Shown: in pieces, positions 19,757 through 29,050 of the stretch
Position numbering within the stretch: the first letter of the stretch is position 1
Layout of the letters: each line of letters starts with the position of its first letter
From: DATFDN01 sp963818885
GTDB lineage: Bacteria > Pseudomonadota > Alphaproteobacteria > Acetobacterales > Acetobacteraceae
Assembly (NCBI GenBank): GCA_963818885.1
Contig: CAWFTP010000001.1
Location: 124,001-188,000 of the forward strand
Direction of reading: 5' to 3'
DNA: 64,000 nucleotides
The notes under the pieces: model-generated
Seen by the model: the letters and a program-made list of their open reading frames with translations, nothing else
Database searches by the model: none
What the model was told of the DNA's origin: nothing
Made by a program: the position numbers and the translations under genes

Positions 19757-19808
19757 AATCTTCTCTGCTCTAGCGGTATACGGCGCATCCGGAGAACGGG
19801 AGTGGCGA

Positions 19809-20273
19809 ATGGCGGCGGACAAGGAGTTGGATCGGGTCGACCGGGAAATACTGCGCCTCCTGAGCGAGGACGCGACCCTGTCGCTCGCCGACATCGCGGG
19901 CCGAGTCGGGCTGACCGCTACACCATGCTGGAAGCGCATCCGGCGGATGGAGCAGGAGGGCATTATCCTGAGGCGGGTGGCCGTGATCGACCCGGCGAAG
20001 ATCGGATTGCCGGTCACCGCCTTCGTCGAGGTAGAGACCGCCGATCACTCCGGCGAATGGCTTGCCCGCTTCGCCGAGGTCATTGCCGGGATGGAGGAGG
20101 TGGTGGACGCTTGGCGGATGAGCGGGGATGTCGACTACCTGCTGCACGTGGTGGTGTCCGATATCACCGCCTATGACGGGTTCTACCGCCGGCTGATCGA
20201 GGCGGTGCCGCTGCGCAACGTCTCCAGCCGCTTCGCGATGGAGCGGATGAAGGCGGCCAAGCTGCCGATCTGA
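19809..20273 (+). CDS. Lrp/AsnC family transcriptional regulator
   Basis: A 154-residue regulator. It has an N-terminal winged helix (LDRVDREILRLLSEDATLSL, LTATPCWKRIRRMEQEGII) and a C-terminal ligand-binding RAM domain with the DYLLHVVVSDI and LIEAVPLRNVSSRFAME segments. Such proteins sense amino acids or related metabolites. No amino-acid metabolism target is adjacent, so the regulon is unknown. A promoter may lie in the 52 bases after bolA, or it may be read through from bolA. Confidence 0.88.
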   Translation: MAADKELDRVDREILRLLSEDATLSLADIAGRVGLTATPCWKRIRRMEQEGIILRRVAVIDPAKIGLPVTAFVEVETADHSGEWLARFAEVIAGMEEVVDAWRMSGDVDYLLHVVVSDITAYDGFYRRLIEAVPLRNVSSRFAMERMKAAKLPI

Positions 20274-20348
20274 AAACTACGGCGCGCGAAACCATCCTTT
20301 AACGCGGACGTGGTTGGCTGCGGTCGAAGGATCGTCGAAGGAACCACC

Positions 20349-20633
20349 ATGGCTCCGAGCAGGCTCGTCAACCGCAACGTGGTCGCCGAAACCGGCCGCA
20401 CCAGCATGCGCCTGGAGCCAGAGCTGTGGGCAGCGCTGCACGAAATCTGCGAGCGCGAGGGGCAGGATCTGCACGGGCTGATCCGCTCAATCGACGCGCT
20501 CCGGATGCGCGGTGGACGCACCAGCGCCGTGCGGGTGTATGTGCTGGAGTATTTCCATGCTGCGGCGACCGAGGCGGGTCACCTCGCCGCGGGCCACGGT
20601 CCCTTCGGGATGCAGCAGCGCGCGGCGGCGTAA
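20349..20633 (+). CDS. Ribbon-helix-helix domain protein
   Basis: A 94-residue protein matching the alphaproteobacterial RHH_4-type family: RLVNRNVV, then T.MRLEPELWAALHEICERE (strand plus helix), then SAVRVYVLEYFHAA. Members resemble short DNA-binding regulators. The target is unknown, and the distance to the next gene (convergent LLM oxidoreductase) is only eight bases. A moderate AAGGA-like site precedes the ATG. Confidence 0.8.
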   Translation: MAPSRLVNRNVVAETGRTSMRLEPELWAALHEICEREGQDLHGLIRSIDALRMRGGRTSAVRVYVLEYFHAAATEAGHLAAGHGPFGMQQRAAA

Positions 20634-20641
20634 AGGTACGC

Positions 20642-21460
20642 TCAGGATCGCATAGCCGCGATCCGCTCCACCGTGCGATGCCAGTTGGCGATCTCGCGCT
20701 CCTCTGGCTCCACAAGCAGGTGACCCACACCGGCGGCCGCGTAGCCCGCGAACCGCTCCCGCAACTCGCCTTCGTCGCGGCCGTCCCAGCGGCAGCGGAT
20801 CGAGATCGCGAAGCCGCTCTCTGGACGGTCGGCGCGCAAGCGCGCGACGATCGGAGCCGCGTCCACCGGACTGACCCGGCTGCCGTGCCAGCCATCGAGG
20901 CTCGCCGCCCGGCGCAGTGCCGGCGCGGAGCTCCCGCCGATCCACATCGGGATCGGCGCCACCGGGCGCGGCTGCATCCTCATGTCTTCAATCACCGCGG
21001 GAATCCAACGTGAGGGGAAGCTCACCGGGTCCTGTGACCACACGGCGCGCATCATCGCGATGCCCTCGTCCATGCGCCGGCCGCGTCCACGGAACGGCGC
21101 CCCGAGAGCGGCAAACTCCGCCTCCAGCCAGCCGACGCCCGCGCCCAGGATCAGCCGCCCCTCCGAGAGGTTCTGCAACGTGGCGAGCTCTTTCGCGAGC
21201 GGCAGCGGATGGCGCATCGGCAGCACCAGCACGGAGGTCCCGAGCCGCACGCGCTGCGTAGCCGCCGCCGCCCAGGTGAGAGTCAGGACCGGATCGTAGA
21301 AGGACGGCGAGGGCGGATAGGCGGCGTCGCGCGGGATGATGATGTGCTCGCTCACCCAGACGTCGTCGAAGCCCAGCGCCTCGGCGCGAACTGCTGCATC
21401 GCGGATGTTCGCCGGGCTCGCCTTTCGGCCGATATGGGGCAGGTGAATGCCGTACTGCAT
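20642..21460 (-). CDS. LLM-class flavin/F420-dependent oxidoreductase
   Basis: A 272-residue luciferase-like TIM-barrel protein from ATG 21460, which has a good AAGGAG site eight bases ahead. It shows family features: GIHLPHIGRKAS at the start, ALGFDDVWVSEHII, the RVRLGTSVLVLPMRHP strand-loop and NLSEGRLILGAGVGW. It probably uses FMN or F420 to oxidise a small substrate that cannot be named from sequence. An upstream ATG (21541) would add 27 residues without family similarity. It is divergent from the HPF-cold-shock gene. Confidence 0.83.
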   Translation of the reverse strand: MQYGIHLPHIGRKASPANIRDAAVRAEALGFDDVWVSEHIIIPRDAAYPPSPSFYDPVLTLTWAAAATQRVRLGTSVLVLPMRHPLPLAKELATLQNLSEGRLILGAGVGWLEAEFAALGAPFRGRGRRMDEGIAMMRAVWSQDPVSFPSRWIPAVIEDMRMQPRPVAPIPMWIGGSSAPALRRAASLDGWHGSRVSPVDAAPIVARLRADRPESGFAISIRCRWDGRDEGELRERFAGYAAAGVGHLLVEPEEREIANWHRTVERIAAMRS

Positions 21461-21552
21461 GGCGGTCTCCTTCGCGTGTGGCGATCCGAACCGGGACGTA
21501 CCGGCAGCGTTCACCTCCATCATAACGACCCGCCGGATCACGGGAGAAGATC

Positions 21553-22146
21553 ATGGATCGGCCGCTTGAGATCGCGTTCCACAATATGGGCTCATCATCG
21601 CGGATCGAGGCGGAAATCCGCGCGCAGGCCGAGCGGCTCGAGCAGCGGTTTCACCACCTGACCGGGATGCGCGTCTCCGTCGAAGCGTTGCATCGGCAGC
21701 ACCAGACGGGGAATGTCTATGAGGTGCATGTGACGCTCGATGTGCCGGGCCGCCAGCTCGCAGCTTCGCACGCGCCGCATCATGCGGCGCAGCGTTTCGC
21801 CAATCCCGACCTGAACGTGTCCCTACGCCAGGCATTCAAGGCAGCCGAGCGCCAGCTCGAATCATTCAAGACCCGCATCCGCGAGGACACCGCCTCCCCG
21901 AGCGGTTCGGCGCTCACGGGCGAGGTGATGCAGATCGAACCGGGCGTGGACCACGGCTTCGTACTCAACAGCACCGGCTCGCAGCTCTATTTCCACCGCG
22001 ACAGCGTCACCAATGGGCGTTTTGAAGACATGCGCGCGGGCGACATCGTGCATTATGTAGAGGAGGAGGGCGACGCTGGGCCGGTCGCGACCAAAGTGCG
22101 CCTCGCGCGGACCGGCGAGACCAACGGAAAGGAAAGCGTATCATGA
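21553..22146 (+). CDS. HPF/RaiA-type ribosome-associated protein fused to a cold-shock-like domain
   Basis: A 197-residue two-domain protein. Residues 1-115 resemble the S30AE/HPF ribosome-hibernation fold (EIAFHNMGSSSRIEAEIRAQ, VYEVHVTLDVPGRQL, LRQAFKAAERQLE). Residues 120-190 resemble a cold-shock OB fold (GEVMQIEPGVDHGFVLNSTG, LYFHRDSV, GDIVHYVEEEGDAGPVATKV). It is likely to bind the ribosome decoding region and RNA in stress or stationary phase (inferred). Its stop overlaps the start of a 59-residue gene (ATGA), so it heads a small operon. Confidence 0.8.
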   Translation: MDRPLEIAFHNMGSSSRIEAEIRAQAERLEQRFHHLTGMRVSVEALHRQHQTGNVYEVHVTLDVPGRQLAASHAPHHAAQRFANPDLNVSLRQAFKAAERQLESFKTRIREDTASPSGSALTGEVMQIEPGVDHGFVLNSTGSQLYFHRDSVTNGRFEDMRAGDIVHYVEEEGDAGPVATKVRLARTGETNGKESVS

Positions 22147-22322
22147 GCACCAGGCTCCCCCCCGTCCCGCCTGCCGGGCGGCCGCGCCAGCGTCGCGAGG
22201 AGCCAGACCGCATGGCGGATGCCAAGGACCGGGCACCACCCGAGCCGGTCGACCGCAAGCAGGCCAAGCACGGCGCGGTCGAGCAGAACACGCGCAACAC
22301 GGGCTACAAACAGGACCGCTAA
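22143..22322 (+). CDS. Hypothetical small protein translationally coupled to the HPF-like gene
   Basis: A 59-residue hydrophilic protein from ATG 22143, overlapping the upstream stop by four bases. It is proline- and arginine-rich at the start (STRLPPVPPAGRPRQRR) and has a lysine/glutamine-rich tail (DRKQAKHGAVEQNTRNTGYK). There is no signal peptide or membrane segment, and it is predicted disordered. Coupling suggests joint expression with the ribosome-hibernation factor. I do not recognise the family. Confidence 0.65.
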   Translation: MSTRLPPVPPAGRPRQRREEPDRMADAKDRAPPEPVDRKQAKHGAVEQNTRNTGYKQDR

Positions 22323-22323
22323 G

Positions 22324-22533
22324 ATGCCGCGCAAGATCGACAGTACCGATCGCTCGACCGGCGGACCCGGCAGTTCGCACGAGGATGCGAGCAAGCGCCG
22401 ACCGGATCCCGAGCGCAAAACGCGGGGGTCTCCGCCGCCCGGGGCGCCGACCAGCGGCGCGCGCAGCCATATCTCGGGCGGCGGCGGGGAGCGCGACGAG
22501 CACCATACGCATGATCCAAGGACCAAGTCCTAG
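22324..22533 (+). CDS. Hypothetical small disordered protein
   Basis: A 69-residue protein starting one base after the previous stop. It is very polar, with serine, glycine, proline, histidine and arginine (KRRPDPERKTRGSPPPGAPT, HISGGGGERDEHHTHD). No known domain is seen. Position implies co-transcription with the HPF-like gene and the 59-residue protein. The composition could be a nucleic-acid or metal-binding tail, but this is speculative, and it could be a spurious frame. Confidence 0.5.
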   Translation: MPRKIDSTDRSTGGPGSSHEDASKRRPDPERKTRGSPPPGAPTSGARSHISGGGGERDEHHTHDPRTKS

Positions 22534-22573
22534 GCGCTGTTCCGCGCCCGCCGTGGGGCCGCTATAGAGCGGC

Positions 22574-23561
22574 ATGCGTTATCTGGTGACTGGGGGAGCC
22601 GGCTTCGTCGGCAGCCACGTCGTGCTGGCGCTCCTCGCGCGCGGCGATCGAAGTCGTCGTCTTCGACAATCTCCGCCAGGGTCATCGCGCCGCGTTGCCG
22701 GACAGCGTGCCCCTCATCGTCGGCGATCTCGCTGATGCCGATGCTGTCGAGTCCGTGCTGGCCGATGGCAAGTGGGACGGGGTGTTGCACTTCGCCGCGC
22801 TGTCGCTGGTGGGCGAAAGCATGCGCGAGCCGTTCCGGTACTTGCTGGAGAACGGCGTTAGCGGCATCCGCCTGGTGGAGGGGTGTGTGCGCCATCGCGT
22901 TCCGCGCTTCGTGCTGTCCTCCACCGCCAATCTGTTCGGCGGGGCCGGCGCGGAGCCGATCGAGGAGTGCGAGCCGCTGGAGCCCGGCTCCCCTTACGGG
23001 GAGAGCAAATGGATGCTCGAACGCGCGCTCCTTTGGGCCGATCGCATCCACGGACTGCACAGTGCGTGCCTGCGCTACTTCAACGCTGCCGGCGCCGATC
23101 CGGACGGACGGATCGGCGAGGACCATCGGCCGGAGACGCATCTCATTCCGCTCGCTATCGACGCCGCGCTCGGCCGGCGCGCCCCGCTCGAGGTGTTCGG
23201 GGCCGACTACCCGACCCCGGACGGCACCTGCATCCGCGACTACATCCACGTGAGCGACCTCGCGGACGCCCACGTGCTGGCGATAGACCGGCTGCACGGC
23301 GGAAGCGTTACATACAACCTTGGCAATGGCGCAGGCTACTCGGTGATGGAGGTCATCCGCGCCGTGGAGGCGGTTGGCGGGCGCAAAGTGCCGCACAGCA
23401 TTGCGCCTCGCCGTGCCGGTGATCCCGCCGTGCTCGTAGCTGCATCGTCGCGTATCCGACACGAACTCGGATGGCAGCCGCGCTTCGCGCGATTGGAGGA
23501 CATCGTGGGCACTGCGTACGAATGGCGCATCGCGCATCCGGCGGGATATGGCGAGCCATAA
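22574..23561 (+). CDS. galE: UDP-glucose 4-epimerase-like GalE (frame break near 22647)
   Basis: Extended short-chain dehydrogenase interconverting UDP-glucose and UDP-galactose. ATG 22574 begins MRYLVTGGAGFVGSHVVLAL (NAD-binding GxxGxxG). The frame then shifts near 22646-22650 (CGGCGATCGAAG, one base too many), after which EVVVFDNLRQGHRAALP and the rest follow. The catalytic YxxxK is in SPYGESKWMLE, and the substrate-binding RYFNAAGADPDG block is present. The reconstructed length (about 328 residues) is normal. It may supply UDP-sugars to the polysaccharide locus (inferred). The end overlaps the Crp-like gene. Confidence 0.83.
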
Positions 23562-23910
23562 AGGACGGGCAGTCGACGATGCGGCCAGACGAGGCGTGGA
23601 ACTCGCGGACGAGAAGCTGATCGCCGACTTGCCGCCTTTCCGTGACCTGCCCCAGCAGGAGCGAGCCGAAATTCTTGGCGGTGCGAAGCAATTCGTGGCG
23701 GCGCAGGGCGCCGTCCTGTTCGCCGAAGGCGCCCCGGCCACCGCATTCTTCCTGCTTGTGAGCGGGCGGACCAAGGTTGTGCAGGTTACCGCCAATGGCG
23801 GCCAGATCGGCGGCGGATCGTCATCCGCGACGCCCATGCGCTCGCCCGGATCGCGGGAGAGGCCCGATCCCGTTCAGTCGCCTGTCTGCTGGCCCGCGAG
23901 GCCAGCCTGA
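23548..23910 (+). pseudogene. Truncated Crp/Fnr-family regulator (N-terminal cNMP-binding part only)
   Basis: The first 85-90 residues match the cyclic-nucleotide/effector-binding barrel of Crp/Fnr regulators (FRDLPQQERAEILGGAKQFV, GAVLFAEGAPATAFFLLVSG, TKVVQVTANGGQI). After GGQI the similarity stops. The open frame runs about 30 more residues into the 3' end of the convergent NO reductase gene, and no HTH domain follows in any frame. Crp/Fnr proteins of the NnrR/DNR type often control NO reductase. The fragment therefore looks like a former NO regulator lost by a deletion at about 23815. Confidence 0.6.
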
Positions 23911-26192
23911 CCGACCGTGCTCGGCTGTAGAGGGCGCAGCTTGACGATGAAATCGAGCGCCATCAGCACCGCGCCGATGGCGAACATCACATCACCCGGC
24001 AAGCGCATCCACTGCCAGTACAGCGTCGTGTCGTAGAACGCGGCGCTGCGGGCATAGGCAAAGCCGTGCTCGTATACGGCTTGCAGTTGCGGCCAGCCAA
24101 TTGGGTAAAAGTTCAGCGCGATCCAGAGTATCAGCCTAACATGTATAGCCAGAACGCGATCAGGCCGGGACGGTCGGAAAAGGCGATCCGATCAGCCGCC
24201 CGGTAGCGCAAGCAAAAATAGACAAGCCCGATCCCGAGCAGCCCGAATGCGCCGAACAGCGCAGTATGGGCGTGGTTGAGCGTGAGGAAGGTGCCGTGCT
24301 CGTAATAGTTCACCAGCGGTGCGTTCAGCGTGCCACCGCCGAACACGCCGGCGCCGACGAATTCCAGAACGCCGCGCCGATGATGTAGGTGTAGGCGAGC
24401 CGGTACTGAAACTCCCGATGCGCGGTAATCAACCAGTACTGGTGGATCGCCTCAATGATCAGCAGCACCAGCGGTAGCACCTCGATGAAGGAGAACATGC
24501 TGCCCATCGGCACCCACATGCTCGGTCCGCCGACCCAGTACAGGTGATGGCCGGTGCCGATCACCCCGCCCAGGAAGATCAGGATGATTTCGAAATATGT
24601 CGCCCGCTCGGCGAGCATGCGCGAGACCAGTCCTGTCGCCATCAGCAGATAGGCGCTTATGGTCGCGGCGAAGAACTCGAAGGATTGCTCGACCCACAGA
24701 TGCACAGCCCACCAGCGCCAGTAATCGGTGATGGTGAACGACCTCTCGATCCCGGTCAGCGGGGTCATGCCGAACGCATAGAGGACGGCGACATTGATCG
24801 TGGCTGCCCAGATCAGGTGCTCCATCCGGACCCGTCCCGACCAGAACTGCCGTGTCGCGTGCCACAGCACCGTGCCGCTCGGCCATAGCGCGCGCAGCAC
24901 CAGCGCGCTCCAGATCGCAAGGCCCAGGAAGAAGCCGATCTGCCAGAACCGGCCGAGCTGGATGTAGGAGAGGCCCTGATTGCCGAACCAGAACCAACCG
25001 CGGTCGATTCCGCCCATGATGCCGAGATAGTTTCCGACGAGGGCGCCGACGACGATCGCGCCGGTGACCCAGAAGAGAATATCGACGAGAAGCCCCTGGC
25101 CGCGCGCCTCCCGCCCGCCGGCGATAGCGGGCGCGAGAAACAGCCCGGACCCGATCCAGGCCACGCCGATCCAGACGATCGGAGCCTGGATGTGCGCATC
25201 GCGAAGGAAGTTGAACGGGAAGACCCGATTGATGTCGATCCCGTAGAAGCTGATGCGGTCGTAGTAGGAGTGCGCCATGATCGTGCCGGCACCGATCTGC
25301 ACCAGCAGCATGAGGGCCACGAACAGGAAGTATTTGCCCGTCTTGCGCTGGCTCGGGGTGAGCGGGCCGACGCGGGCAAGCATCGGCTCCATCGGCGCAT
25401 CGTCCGGATGGTTAAGCCAGAACTCGTAGATGAACAGCACCAGCCCGAGCGCGAAGAAGGTGAAGCAGAAGCTGATCCAGGTCATGTGAAGGTATTGGCG
25501 GTCGGTGCGTTGCCGACCATCGGTTCGTACGGCCAGTTCTCCGTCCAGGACCAGGTCACGCCGGCCCGGCGCGCGACTGTCGTCAGCGACGAATAGATCA
25601 GGAAGTCGGCGGTTGCCGCCGCCTCGCGCTGGTCGAGGCTGTAGGCGGGCGTCCAGCCGGTCGCCGGATCGACGGGCTCGAGCCGCTTGGCGATCTGGGT
25701 CTGCGTGACGCTGATTGCCGCGGCGAGCGCGTCGGTGATCACGACCTGTCCGCGCGTCAGGTCGACCTGCTGCAATTGCGCGCGCATCGTCGCCGATGCC
25801 GATGCCTGGTCTTCCGCGCCGAGCGCGGCAAACGCCCGGCCATAGCGGGCACGCGCGACATTGTCGCGGGTCAGTTCGGCGAGCCGGACCAGGATCGAGG
25901 CGGTATAGTCCTCACCGTAATAGGAGCCCATCCCGTACAGGCTGCCGTAGTCCATCAGGTCGGCCTTCTGGAACCCGGCTTTGCCGACGACGACATCCTC
26001 TCCGGTCAGCAGCGTAGCGCCCGCGGCGGTGACGAACCGCTCCGGCAGCGGCGGCGAGGCGCGATAGGTGACCTTGGTCGCCCAGCCCATCAATCCGAAC
26101 GTCAGGATGGCGACGGCGAGCAGCACCCATTTCAGCACCTCGCTGACCGGGTCCTTGATCGGTATGTGAAGGGCTTCCGCGTTCAGCGGCAT
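23874..26192 (-). CDS. norB: Quinol-dependent nitric oxide reductase qNor (NorB/NorZ type), three frame breaks
   Basis: Single-chain quinol NO reductase reducing NO to N2O in the inner membrane. ATG 26192 gives a membrane helix (residues 15-35) and a periplasmic domain without haem c. The 14-helix haem-copper-like core follows, with LWVEQSFEF, GTGHHLYWVG (HH, FeB ligands) and NHAHTALFG. The frame breaks at about 25484 (ACATGACC, one base missing before TWISF), 24361 (GAATTCG, one T missing) and 24135 (AGGCTGA, one C missing). After each break the expected protein resumes, to a normal stop at 23874. It is either error-laden sequence or a very recent pseudogene. Confidence 0.8.
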
Positions 26193-26414
26193 GCGCCTTT
26201 CCCCCGAGCGGCGGTGCGGGGGTGGCTTTGCCCGATCGTTTCCGCCGCGTCTTTGCGCCAGCACAAGGAGGGCCCCTTGCGGACGATGCCTCTACTGACC
26301 CATTGTGATGCGTTGAGTAGCGTCCGTTAGAAAAACATGGTGAGTATCAATGTTGTCGTCGCGAGGCGCGGAGCGCGGTGGTGATCCAGGAGGCGGCGGG
26401 TCTGGAATTGCTTC

Positions 26415-26431
26415 ACCCCGCTTCGCGGGGT
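26415..26431. repeat. REP-like palindrome downstream-intergenic (CCCCGC hairpin)
   Basis: ACCCCGC-TTC-GCGGGGT is a perfect seven-pair hairpin inside the context GGAATTGCTTC...GTTTGCAATGACG. That context resembles the dispersed palindromes often found between alphaproteobacterial genes (ATTGCTTC...GCAATGAC arms). It lies between the NO reductase and CoA-transferase genes in the 26265-26475 gap and could also act as a terminator. Confidence 0.5.
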
Positions 26432-26475
26432 TTGCAATGACGGTGAGCAGCGATTCGGATTGAGCGCACCCCGCG

Positions 26476-27609
26476 CTACTGCTGCTTGCCCAGCACCGGT
26501 CCGTTGTGCTCGCCCAAACGCGGCGAGTCGGTTCGTGGGGCCGGGCGTCGGCGCCCGAACGACAGCGGCAGACCGACGACGTTGAGCTCGGTGCCGGGAA
26601 GCGCGCGCAGCATGTCCATCGACTTGAGCTGCTCGGTCTGGGCGAGCTCGGCGATATCGTTCACGGGCGCGCACGGCACGCCGACCTCGGTGAGCACCGC
26701 CATCCAGTGATCGCGCGTCTGCATCAGCAGGACCGGCGCCATCAATGCGACGAGTTCGGGGCGGTTCGCAGCTCGCTTGCGCCCGTCGGAGAAGCGCTGG
26801 GCGTCGCACCATTCCGGATGTCCCAGCGCGGCGGCGCATTTCACGAACAATCGGTCGTTGCCGGCGGCGATGCAGATGGGCCGATCGGCGGTCTCGAACG
26901 TCTGATAAGGCACCAGGAGGTTGCTCGCGGTGCCGTGCCGCGTCGGCACATCGCCCGTTGCGTTATAGTTGTTGAGCGAGGTGTCGACCCAACCGACCGC
27001 GCACTCGAACAGCGAGGTGTCGATCACACAGCCCTTGCCGGTCGCCTCGCGCTGCTTGAGCGCGGCGAGAGCGCCGATCACGCACCACATTCCCGCCGCC
27101 TTGTCGTTGATCGCCGGCGCGCAGAAGGTCGGCGGGTCCTCCGGCCGGCCGGTCATCGTCATCACCGCCCCGTAGGCCTGCAGCAGCGGATCGAAGGCCG
27201 GGGCGAGGCGCAGCGGCCCGGTGTAGCCGAACCCCGAGATCGAGCAGTAGATCAGCCGCGGATTGGCCGCGAGCATGTCCTCCGGCCCGATGTCGAACTG
27301 CTCGACGATGCCGGGGCGCAGGTTCTGGATCAGGATGTCCGCCTCGCGCGCGAGCGCCTTCAGCCGCGCCACATCGCCAGGGTTCTTGATGTCGAGCGTG
27401 ACCGACCGCTTGCCGCGATTGGTGGCGTGAAAGAAGAGCGAGTCCCCCTCGACGAAGGGCGGCCCCCACAAGCGGGCGTCGTCGCCGCCATCCGGCTTCT
27501 CGATCTTGATCACCTCGGCGCCGAGATCGGCGAGGATCACGCCCGCGAGCGGACCAGCCAACGCCTGGCCGACCTCGATCACTCTGATCCCGGCGAGCGG
27601 TGCAACCAT
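26476..27609 (-). CDS. CaiB/BaiF family (class III) CoA-transferase
   Basis: A 377-residue class III CoA-transferase that moves CoA between acyl groups through an aspartyl-CoA anhydride. Diagnostic segments are PLAGIRVIEVGQALAGPLAG, the LGAEVIKIEKPDGGD block, FFHATNRGKRSVTLD and KDLK-like positions, and ADILIQNLRPG. The substrate cannot be told; relatives act on carnitine, formyl-CoA, bile acids or branched acids. The biotin carboxylase and acyl-CoA ligase elsewhere in the window suggest general acyl-CoA metabolism, without direct linkage. The stop is followed by a REP-like palindrome. Confidence 0.9.
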   Translation of the reverse strand: MVAPLAGIRVIEVGQALAGPLAGVILADLGAEVIKIEKPDGGDDARLWGPPFVEGDSLFFHATNRGKRSVTLDIKNPGDVARLKALAREADILIQNLRPGIVEQFDIGPEDMLAANPRLIYCSISGFGYTGPLRLAPAFDPLLQAYGAVMTMTGRPEDPPTFCAPAINDKAAGMWCVIGALAALKQREATGKGCVIDTSLFECAVGWVDTSLNNYNATGDVPTRHGTASNLLVPYQTFETADRPICIAAGNDRLFVKCAAALGHPEWCDAQRFSDGRKRAANRPELVALMAPVLLMQTRDHWMAVLTEVGVPCAPVNDIAELAQTEQLKSMDMLRALPGTELNVVGLPLSFGRRRPAPRTDSPRLGEHNGPVLGKQQ

Positions 27610-27610
27610 C

Positions 27611-28060
27611 CTATGTAAGCTCCACGTGCAGATGCGTGACGTTCTGGCCGGTCTCGGCCTGGATCATCTCGGCGACGAAGCGGCGATGGCATTGCGTGGG
27701 GTCACGCTCGAAGCACAGCAGGCACACCCGCCTGTTTCGCGCGAGCGCGCGTGCGTCAGCGAGCGCAGCCTGCGGCTCATCGCCTTCCATGTGAGCACGG
27801 AAGATCATCTCCATCCGCTCCGGATGCCCGGCGCGGACCGCCGTCCGCCCTTCCTTCGGCGTCCCCAGCTTCTGCAGGTGGACGTAGCCGATGCCCCATT
27901 CATCGAGCCCGGCGGCGAGCTGGCGCTTCGAGAAGCCGGGCTTGCGAGAGGCGGCGACGGCACGCACGTCGATCAGCAACTCGACGCCGGCTTCTTGCAG
28001 GCTCGCGAGCACGGCATCGATCGTCGTGCCTTCGTACCCGATGGTGAGCAGCTCGCTCAT
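27611..28060 (-). CDS. DUF488 family protein
   Basis: A 149-residue DUF488 protein. The family opening LLTIGYEGTTIDAVLASL is present, as are the LIDVRAVAASRKPGFSK motif (conserved R/P) and the CLLCFERDP..CHR Cys/His ending. It is a small cytoplasmic alpha/beta protein of unknown biochemical role, though the conserved Cys/His could bind metal or nucleotide. Its start overlaps the nudC stop by four bases (ATGA), so the two are translated together. Confidence 0.87.
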   Translation of the reverse strand: MSELLTIGYEGTTIDAVLASLQEAGVELLIDVRAVAASRKPGFSKRQLAAGLDEWGIGYVHLQKLGTPKEGRTAVRAGHPERMEMIFRAHMEGDEPQAALADARALARNRRVCLLCFERDPTQCHRRFVAEMIQAETGQNVTHLHVELT

Positions 28061-28983
28061 CCGGCGTCGAGCCAGTCATCCACCAGGTGGCGCGCGATCG
28101 AATCGACGCGCGGCAGCATGAAGCCATACTGCTCCGGGTCGCGCACCTCGGCGCGGCTGAACCAGCGTACATCGATCAGCTCCGTCTGATCGACGATGAT
28201 CTCCTCGGTCAGCGCCTCGCCGTAATAGCCGAGCATGATGTTGCCGGGGAACGGCCAGGGTTGGCTCGAATGATACCAGACGTCGCCGACCCGGATGCCG
28301 GCCTCCTCGAACACCTCCCGGCGAACCGCCTCCTCCAGGCTCTCGCCAGGTTCGAGGAAGCCCGCGAGAGTCGAATACATGTTGGCGCGCGGAAAGCGCT
28401 GCGAATGCCCGAGCAGCACGTGATCGCCCCTGGTGATGAGCATGATCACGGCACAGTCCGTGCGCGGGAAATGCTCGGCATCGCACGCCGTGCAGCGCAT
28501 CACGTGGCCGGCGGATTTCGGCTCGCACGGGGCGCCGCAGACACCACAGAAGCGATGTCGCAGGCGCCAGTGCATCAGCCCGCGCGCATGGGCGAGCACC
28601 GCAGCTTCTGGGCGCGGCTCACCCCAGCCGACCGAGCGCAGATCGACAAACTGGCCGAGCGCGTCGGGCAGCAGCGGCGCGGGGTCATCCGACGCGCTGA
28701 CGTCGACCGCGAACACCGCCGTGCCGTCCAGCAGGCCAAGGAACGCCCACGGCCCGCCCGCCATGCGCAACGCCTCCGCCGCCGCGCCGGAGATGTACAT
28801 CGCGACCGGCCGCTTCTCCTCGACGCCGCCCACCAGGTTGCGGTTGCGCCAGACCGGCACGAAGAGCGACGCCGGATCGGCGAGCCGCGCGGCGATCCAC
28901 GGCGCGTCCTCCCGCCGATACGCCGCGCGATCGAGCGGGCTCGAGGAATAGACGTTCGGACGGGTGGCGAGAATCAGGGGCAC
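28057..28983 (-). CDS. nudC: NAD(H) diphosphatase / NAD-capped RNA hydrolase NudC
   Basis: Nudix hydrolase cleaving NADH to NMNH and AMP, and also removing NAD caps from RNA. It has an N-terminal beta domain, a zinc ribbon (CGVCGAPC, then CTACDAEHFPR) and a Nudix box (GFLEPGESLEEAVRREVFEEAGI-type, with intact REVFEEAG). This is followed by the NudC-specific SQPWPFP motif. The GTG at 28983 gives 308 residues and avoids overlapping the upstream peptidase gene, so it is preferred to the far upstream ATG. Confidence 0.88.
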   Translation of the reverse strand: MPLILATRPNVYSSSPLDRAAYRREDAPWIAARLADPASLFVPVWRNRNLVGGVEEKRPVAMYISGAAAEALRMAGGPWAFLGLLDGTAVFAVDVSASDDPAPLLPDALGQFVDLRSVGWGEPRPEAAVLAHARGLMHWRLRHRFCGVCGAPCEPKSAGHVMRCTACDAEHFPRTDCAVIMLITRGDHVLLGHSQRFPRANMYSTLAGFLEPGESLEEAVRREVFEEAGIRVGDVWYHSSQPWPFPGNIMLGYYGEALTEEIIVDQTELIDVRWFSRAEVRDPEQYGFMLPRVDSIARHLVDDWLDAG

Positions 28984-29050
28984 GGCATGCTCGGCTGCTG
29001 CGATGCCGTGACGGTGGCACGGGCGGGAACGGGCGACAATCGGCGTCGGG

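Noticed and set aside
23816..23931. Continuation of the Crp-like protein in another frame (RIVIRDAHALARIAGEA...)
   Set aside because: The stretch does not resemble the missing HTH region of Crp/Fnr proteins and overlaps the antisense 3' end of the qNor gene.
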